NCBI GenBank assembly: GCA_023135545.1
Contig: JAGLSY010000304.1
Location: 1-10,437, forward strand
DNA length: 10,437 nucleotides
Source of the DNA: Thermoplasmata archaeon
GTDB taxonomy: Archaea; Thermoplasmatota; Thermoplasmata; SG8-5; JAGLSY01
Reading direction: 5' to 3'
Part shown: positions 5,739-10,437 of the stretch, piece after piece
Numbering within the stretch: position 1 is the first letter of the stretch
How the letters are laid out: every line of letters starts with the position of its first letter
Made by a program: the position numbers and the translations under genes
The notes under the pieces: model-generated
Database searches by the model: none
Seen by the model: the letters and a program-made list of their open reading frames with translations, nothing else
What the model was told of the DNA's origin: nothing

Positions 5739-8728
5739 TGAAAGCAAAGGCAACATGCTTGGTCCTTGGCTTCATGATGATAATGTCTGTTCTATCTGGA
5801 GTCAGTTTCAATGCATCTGCTGGTCCTATTCTGGCACCAGTGGTCTTAGATGCATCAGATATGATTGGCACTGTTTATGAGGACAGCGGCTCTGCAGGTG
5901 TGGGTCTGGTTGCGAATGGGACAATATGGAATATAGGGAGTGATCTCAGCAATCAATTTAACATTGCCCAGTGTCCTGAGGAGATGGGGGATGGTGGTCA
6001 AGATTTTTCGATAAGTGGAGGATACGACTGGATGGTTTATGATGCTGGCTCTCATATTTCTCTTGGAGATTCATGGTGGCCTGGTGGGAATTTTGTATCT
6101 TTGACGAGGCTGGAATCTGGCAAAACATACACCCACATGGGTGCAAGTGTAACTACAACCACAAATTACAGTGCTGCGTCAATACACTCATGGGATGTCA
6201 GCAACCCGCAGTGGCTTTCAGATTCAATTCCCACACTTGAACCAATACCTCAACCAGCCTATGCTGGCGTATTAACATGGGGGGACTGGATCGACCCGAT
6301 AACCCGTTCAGTATGTGTTGGCTGGAATGTTTATTATAGTGACACCGGTGTAGCCAGGAGTGATTTCATACTTGACGGCACTGCTCCTGCCGGCCCTGGA
6401 AATTGGGCGATCATCGGCCATTTGTATTATGTAATTGAGCCACTCTGGGATAACTCTGGGGGTTCTCCCTCATATTATGCAAATTACCTGTTTTCAACAC
6501 CGCTTTTGATTGGGCATTGGGAAGCTATGGCTACTGGTCCAGAAGGCCCCTCTAACCCTTTAGGCCCCTTTGACATTACATTCGACGAGGGGTGTGCTGG
6601 CCCGACCGAGCTTTACTATTCTTCAGATAACAATATGACATGGAACCATATAGCTGATGTTCCATGGTTGTCTGGAGGGGCAAATACATATTCCTGGACT
6701 GCTCCAGGCCCAGGTGAGTATTACTGGATTGCTGCCGGCGGTTGTCCAGATCCCTGGTGGATGGCGGGACCACCTATCCCCGGGACACCTGCCGAGGCTG
6801 GCCCGTATACAATTGATATTAAATCACAAGTTGATGCTATCACTCCATACTGGGACAATATAAGCCCAAGGAACATCACGGCCTCGGAAACCGGCCCACT
6901 AGAGAATGTCACATTGTGGTACAGATTCAGCCCCGACAATGCATCCTGGAATGCCTGGACACCATTCGGCCTGGACATAGCTTCCCCCTGGGAATGGGAT
7001 TTCAACATGCCGGATGGCGAAGGATATTACGAATTCTTTTCGATCGCCAATGACACGATCGGCGGCCAGGAACCCATGAAAACCACTGCCGAGGCCTCAT
7101 GCGGCCATGACATCTCGCCACCCTACAACGGCCTTTTCATTCCTCCACCATATTGGCATAATCAGAATCCATATACCATTTTTTCTCCGCTGGTGGATGA
7201 GTTATCTGGCATGGCCCCGATGCAGGACATGTGGTTTGACTACAGCCCGGACGGCTTCACATGGTTTGGGTGGATGATCTTCGGATCATCAACAGATGAG
7301 ACATGGGATTTCACCTGGCCTATGGGGGTTGGGCATTATAAGCTCATTTTCACGGGTAGTGATATAGCTGGCAATAACCGGGGAGTGCCCATGTTCGAGG
7401 ACATGGCCCTTGGTTTCGATGACCAGGCTCCAGATAGCTGGATTGACCCCATCGCTCCCATCCAAATCGGCCCGACAGTCCTGCTTGATGCGACTGCTGT
7501 TGATAATGGACCCAGCGGAATAAGCGATGTGGAATGCTGGTATAGTTTTGAGGGCGGACCCTGGTCTCCGTTAGGTTCTGATTTCTCTCCACCTTATCAG
7601 TGGACCTTCGATTTCCCGGATGGAGGAGGGTATTACGAGTTCTTTTCAATTGCAACTGACAACGCCGGAAACGAAGAGGGGATGCCAGCGGGGAATGATA
7701 CCTGGTGTTTGTTGTGGCCTCCGCCATCTTTGGCACCAGCAGAAGGCCTTAGAATTTCCAAATCCGGAGCAGACGACCTTTTACTGACATGGACAAACCC
7801 GACGGCATCAGACTTCTGGGACATTTACCAAAGTTCTGACAAATATACAGTTAGAGAACCAGCAAACCTGATTGCAACTGTACCAAACGGAACTGGAACA
7901 TATACAAACCTCACTGCACAGAGTGATGGATACAACTGGTTCTACCTGGTCATCGGACGTGGAAGCGATGCATCTGAAGCAGGCAACTCAACGATGGTTT
8001 ACAAGATTGTGAACACACTTTACTCAAACGACCCAGCAAGCGGTGTACCGAACGTTAATTTCGTATCTATGCCATGGGACACATACTACTACCCGGATTC
8101 TTTCTCAATCATCACAGATATTGAGGGAAGCACTGGCCCAACAGGAAACGGCGTACCATGGAACATAACAGCCTTACAGAGATGGGACGCAACAACTTAT
8201 GGATTTGCTTCCACATCTTCATACATCCCATTCCCATTTGAACAAGGCTGGGTGAACAACTTCTTTATATACCCAGGTGACGGAATAGCTCTGACACTGA
8301 TGGATTTCGGAGCACCATACCCATCTACATGGGACTGGGTAATGATCGGCTCGGATGTCATAGATACGTTCACATTGTACTCGAACGACCCAACTGGTGG
8401 TGTGCCAAATGTTAACTTTGTAAGTGTTCCAATAACTGCTGATTATCCGGATTCATTCTCAATCATCGCAGACATTGAGGGAAGCACTGCAGCAACAGGA
8501 AACGGGGTACCATGGAACATAACAGCCTTACAGAGATGGGACGCAACCTCCTATGGATTCTCTTCCACATCTTCATACGCACCAGGACCATTCCCCGCAG
8601 AGGGCTGGACGAACAATTTCTTAATAAACCCAGGTGACGGAATAGCTTTAACACTGATGGACTTCGGAGCACCATACCCATCTACATGGGACTGGACCAT
8701 TTCCTTGATAACACCAGTAGTCCCTTGA
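5738..8728 (+). CDS. Large secreted modular protein: shared N-domain, Ig-like repeats, Fn3-like domain, two C-terminal repeats
   Basis: A 996-residue exported paralogue of the upstream protein, enlarged in the middle; function unknown. The signal peptide covers about 1-28 (ending NASA-GP). Residues 29-255 repeat the shared N-terminal domain (GTVYED, VGLVANGT, VTTTTNYSAA, GWNVYYSDTG). A first Ig-like segment lies at about 258-360 (LYYSSDNNMTWNHI, GEYYWIAAGG). Three further Ig-like repeats lie at about 368-445, 470-546 and 566-646, with the pattern WY.FS.D..W..W, W.WDF..PDG.GYYEFFSIA.D. A proline-rich linker (about 660-668) leads into the Fn3-like domain (670-757). Two C-terminal repeats (758-875 and 876-996) are nearly identical in places even at DNA level. 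No enzyme motif, membrane anchor or sorting signal is visible. Codon choice changes along the gene: mixed in the N-domain, GC-ending in the Ig-like part, and A-ending ACA/CCA/GCA/GGA with AAC/TAC in the last kilobase. A surface or adhesive role is inferred only from architecture. Confidence 0.85.
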   Translation: MKAKATCLVLGFMMIMSVLSGVSFNASAGPILAPVVLDASDMIGTVYEDSGSAGVGLVANGTIWNIGSDLSNQFNIAQCPEEMGDGGQDFSISGGYDWMVYDAGSHISLGDSWWPGGNFVSLTRLESGKTYTHMGASVTTTTNYSAASIHSWDVSNPQWLSDSIPTLEPIPQPAYAGVLTWGDWIDPITRSVCVGWNVYYSDTGVARSDFILDGTAPAGPGNWAIIGHLYYVIEPLWDNSGGSPSYYANYLFSTPLLIGHWEAMATGPEGPSNPLGPFDITFDEGCAGPTELYYSSDNNMTWNHIADVPWLSGGANTYSWTAPGPGEYYWIAAGGCPDPWWMAGPPIPGTPAEAGPYTIDIKSQVDAITPYWDNISPRNITASETGPLENVTLWYRFSPDNASWNAWTPFGLDIASPWEWDFNMPDGEGYYEFFSIANDTIGGQEPMKTTAEASCGHDISPPYNGLFIPPPYWHNQNPYTIFSPLVDELSGMAPMQDMWFDYSPDGFTWFGWMIFGSSTDETWDFTWPMGVGHYKLIFTGSDIAGNNRGVPMFEDMALGFDDQAPDSWIDPIAPIQIGPTVLLDATAVDNGPSGISDVECWYSFEGGPWSPLGSDFSPPYQWTFDFPDGGGYYEFFSIATDNAGNEEGMPAGNDTWCLLWPPPSLAPAEGLRISKSGADDLLLTWTNPTASDFWDIYQSSDKYTVREPANLIATVPNGTGTYTNLTAQSDGYNWFYLVIGRGSDASEAGNSTMVYKIVNTLYSNDPASGVPNVNFVSMPWDTYYYPDSFSIITDIEGSTGPTGNGVPWNITALQRWDATTYGFASTSSYIPFPFEQGWVNNFFIYPGDGIALTLMDFGAPYPSTWDWVMIGSDVIDTFTLYSNDPTGGVPNVNFVSVPITADYPDSFSIIADIEGSTAATGNGVPWNITALQRWDATSYGFSSTSSYAPGPFPAEGWTNNFLINPGDGIALTLMDFGAPYPSTWDWTISLITPVVP
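8141..8338 (+). repeat. Intragenic direct repeat, copy 1 (C-terminal repeat unit)
   Basis: Two long near-identical blocks lie in the first C-terminal repeat: 8141-8193 matches 8495-8547 at 52 of 53 bases, and 8273-8338 matches 8630-8695 at 63 of 66. The offset is 354 and then 357 bases, from one extra codon in copy 2. The corresponding repeats in the upstream 584-residue protein are far more divergent. Confidence 0.9.
8495..8695 (+). repeat. Intragenic direct repeat, copy 2 (C-terminal repeat unit)
   Basis: Second copy of the repeat at 8141-8338, encoding GNGVPWNITALQRWDAT and PGDGIALTLMDFGAPYPST followed by WDW. The near-identical synonymous sites point to recent duplication or gene conversion. 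Confidence 0.9.
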
Positions 8729-8771
8729 CGAGCACACTCCCAAATTAGAATCATGCAATACGCAAGCAAAA
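8729..8771. other. Convergent intergenic gap
   Basis: Only 43 bases separate the stops of the secreted-protein operon and mutL. On the minus strand the end of mutL reads into T-rich GTTTAATTTTGCTTGCG, which could act as an archaeal oligo-T terminator. Nothing comparable is visible on the plus strand, and no hairpin or small gene was found. Confidence 0.4.
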
Positions 8772-10437
8772 TTAAACTACCCGTTTGAACATCTTCTCCA
8801 GTTCCCTATCGGTAATTTTGATAATGGTCGGGCGGCCATGAGCGCAAGTATATGGATTGTCCAGCTCGTGCATTTCACCTATCAACCGCCTCATCTGGCT
8901 CATGCTGAGTGGCTCTCCGGCACGGATCGATGAATGGCAGGCTACCAGGTGCAGGATCTCATCCCTCTTGGATTCGATCGACTTGGCCTTGCCCAGCTCG
9001 ACCAGCTCCTGCACCATGGCCAGTATGTTCTCGACTTCTTCAAGATGGCCCCCGAATACAGGGACCGCGCGGACAAGATAGGTTGTTCTACCGAATGGCT
9101 CTATTGTGAATCCAGTATCTTCCAGGATGGGGCGGTAATGGTCCACAAGCTCCTTTTCCCGGCTGCTGAGTTCCAGGGTGAGTGGTGAAATAAGACGCTG
9201 GCTGGCCATCTTTCCGTCAGTGGCCTTTCTCAGCCTCTCGAGCATTACACGCTCATGCGCGGCATGCTGGTCGATAATAATGAGGGCGGAACCGCTCTGG
9301 GCCAGTATGTAAGTGTTGAGAATCTGGCCGATGGGGCTTATGGCTGGCAGGGTTTTTCCACCGGGAACCTCAATGTCATGGCCCACCTCCGCATCCTCGC
9401 CCTCGAAGAGCTGGCTCTGGGAAGGAGCTATTGGGCTTCCCGTTCCGGGAGCCTGTGTCCGGGTGGTGGTCCTGGCAGATGATGAAGATGATGGCGATGG
9501 TGATGAAATGGGTGCCAGTGTCTTTTGGATTACAGGCGCTTCCCTTATCAGGTCGGTATTTCCCAGGGCGTCGGCAACCGCCTCCTTGACAAGACTGGCC
9601 ACCTTCCGCTGCTCCGAGAATTTTACTTCCCTTTTGGTGGGATGGACGTTGATATCCACACCGGCCGGCGGCAGTTCTATAAAAACAGCCCCCACCGGAA
9701 AACGGTTCCTCATGAGCATCCCGGCATAGCCGTCATTGATGGCACTGGCGAGCACACGGTCGGAGATGGGGCGGCCGTTCACGAAGATGTGCAGGTCGTC
9801 CCTTGATGGCTTGGTTATCTCGGGCTTGGCAACCATTCCGGTTACAGCAATTCCATCGGCACCGGCATCCAGCTTGACGCTGACCTTCGCCGCCTTTCTT
9901 CCGAAGATATCGAGAAACCGGTCTTCGAAACGACTGCTGGCACGGCAGTTTATGGCCTCCGTATCGCCATTGAGTAAAATGAATGAAACCTGGGGATTTG
10001 CCAGTGCCCTTTCCGTGACCACGCGGATGATGTGGGACATCTCCACCCTGTCGGATTTGAGGAATTTGAGACGGGCCGGCACATTGGAAAAGATATCACG
10101 GATTTCAATTGTGGTGCCCGGCTCCATCCCTATGCTAGCCTTGCTTTCTATTTTCCCATTCTTCAGCTTGAGTTGAATGCCGGTCTCGACCCCGGCTGGC
10201 CTTGTATAAAGAATTATATCGGAGACCGATGCGATGCTGGACAGTGCCTCGCCGCGGAATCCCATAGTGCTTATGTTGTCCAAATCCTCAATTGAAGATA
10301 TCTTGGAAGTGGCGTGGCGCCGGAAGGCCAGCAGGGCATCCTCTTCACCCATCCCACGGCCGTTGTTAACCACCTGGATGAGAGACTTCCCTGCCCCGAC
10401 AACCTTGACCAGGATCTCGGTGGCCCCGGCATCCAGT
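8772..10437 (-). CDS. mutL: DNA mismatch repair protein MutL, endonuclease type (N-terminus cut by window edge)
   Basis: The visible 554 residues enter at the right edge in frame (LDAGATEILVKV) and lack only the first ~35 residues of MutL, including the start and the Glu of the first ATPase motif. The GHKL ATPase region shows ARG-less but typical blocks: RRHATSKI, GFRGEALSSIASVSD, GTTIEIRDIFSNVPARLKFL, then VNGRPISD and VDINVHPTKREVKF. A Ser/Pro/Thr-rich linker at about 305-345 leads to the C-terminal dimerisation and nuclease domain. There the metal motif DQHA-x2-E-x4-E is intact (DQHAAHERVMLE, about 389-400), with ACHSSIRAG, CAHGRP and a final FKR. This is therefore the nicking type found where MutH is absent. 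The expected DNG of the second ATPase motif reads NNG (Asn at visible residue 24). MutL acts with MutS in strand-directed mismatch repair; mutS is not in view. GC content looks higher than in the secreted-protein genes. Confidence 0.95.
   Translation of the reverse strand, partial: LDAGATEILVKVVGAGKSLIQVVNNGRGMGEEDALLAFRRHATSKISSIEDLDNISTMGFRGEALSSIASVSDIILYTRPAGVETGIQLKLKNGKIESKASIGMEPGTTIEIRDIFSNVPARLKFLKSDRVEMSHIIRVVTERALANPQVSFILLNGDTEAINCRASSRFEDRFLDIFGRKAAKVSVKLDAGADGIAVTGMVAKPEITKPSRDDLHIFVNGRPISDRVLASAINDGYAGMLMRNRFPVGAVFIELPPAGVDINVHPTKREVKFSEQRKVASLVKEAVADALGNTDLIREAPVIQKTLAPISSPSPSSSSSARTTTRTQAPGTGSPIAPSQSQLFEGEDAEVGHDIEVPGGKTLPAISPIGQILNTYILAQSGSALIIIDQHAAHERVMLERLRKATDGKMASQRLISPLTLELSSREKELVDHYRPILEDTGFTIEPFGRTTYLVRAVPVFGGHLEEVENILAMVQELVELGKAKSIESKRDEILHLVACHSSIRAGEPLSMSQMRRLIGEMHELDNPYTCAHGRPTIIKITDRELEKMFKRVV

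Noticed and set aside
8141..8695. Direct repeats considered as a CRISPR-like or mobile repeat array.
   Set aside because: There are only two units, both in frame inside one gene and encoding a protein repeat; there are no regular short repeats with spacers.
8857..10295. Several plus-strand open frames of 60-150 codons opposite mutL, and similar frames opposite the amidase and the large protein.
   Set aside because: They are antisense shadows of well-supported genes, with low-complexity or implausible proteins and no start signals.
10371..10373. GTG at 10373 as the start of mutL.
   Set aside because: The frame continues to the window edge with LDAGATEILVKV, the expected conserved MutL sequence, so the gene is simply cut off.

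Overview
This window most likely comes from a euryarchaeote, probably of the Thermoplasmatota or a related benthic lineage. Two secreted-protein genes have TATA-like boxes about 23-30 bases upstream of their ATGs, as in leaderless archaeal transcripts. The gene inside the operon instead has a GAGGTG ribosome binding site. The secreted proteins are built from modules I associate with archaeal exoproteins: GWNLISLPL / AGWNLVGYP modules, GYYEFFSIA-type Ig-like repeats and an Fn3-like domain. MutL occurs in only some archaea. The lineage is an inference; no rRNA or ribosomal gene is present.

Layout. A VIT1/CCC1-family membrane protein lies on the minus strand (30-701). It diverges from a plus-strand gene (797-3691) for a 964-residue secreted protein with an intact zinc N-acetylmuramoyl-L-alanine amidase domain, two copies of an unknown ~185-residue domain, and a C-terminal archaeal module. 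Positions 3692-3983 hold a palindrome-rich element (~3700-3849), then a 51-base remnant of the 3' end of an amidase-like paralogue (3850-3900), then a promoter. Next come two overlapping plus-strand genes for large secreted modular proteins of 584 and 996 residues (3984-5738 and 5738-8728). They share an N-terminal domain, an Fn3-like domain and two C-terminal repeats. Finally an endonuclease-type MutL, cut by the right edge, runs convergently on the minus strand (8772 to the end).

The central 8 kb is an exoprotein locus. Archaea lack murein, so the amidase probably acts on bacterial cell walls, for defence, competition or nutrition. The two modular proteins are plausible surface or adhesion partners, but nothing in the sequence shows a direct interaction. 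The locus has clearly been reshuffled. Two genes with unrelated mature N-termini share a nearly identical signal-peptide coding segment. A 3' gene tail is stranded behind a palindromic element. The largest gene contains near-identical internal DNA repeats and shifts in codon choice. VIT1/CCC1 and MutL look like ordinary flanking genes with no evident link to the secreted proteins.
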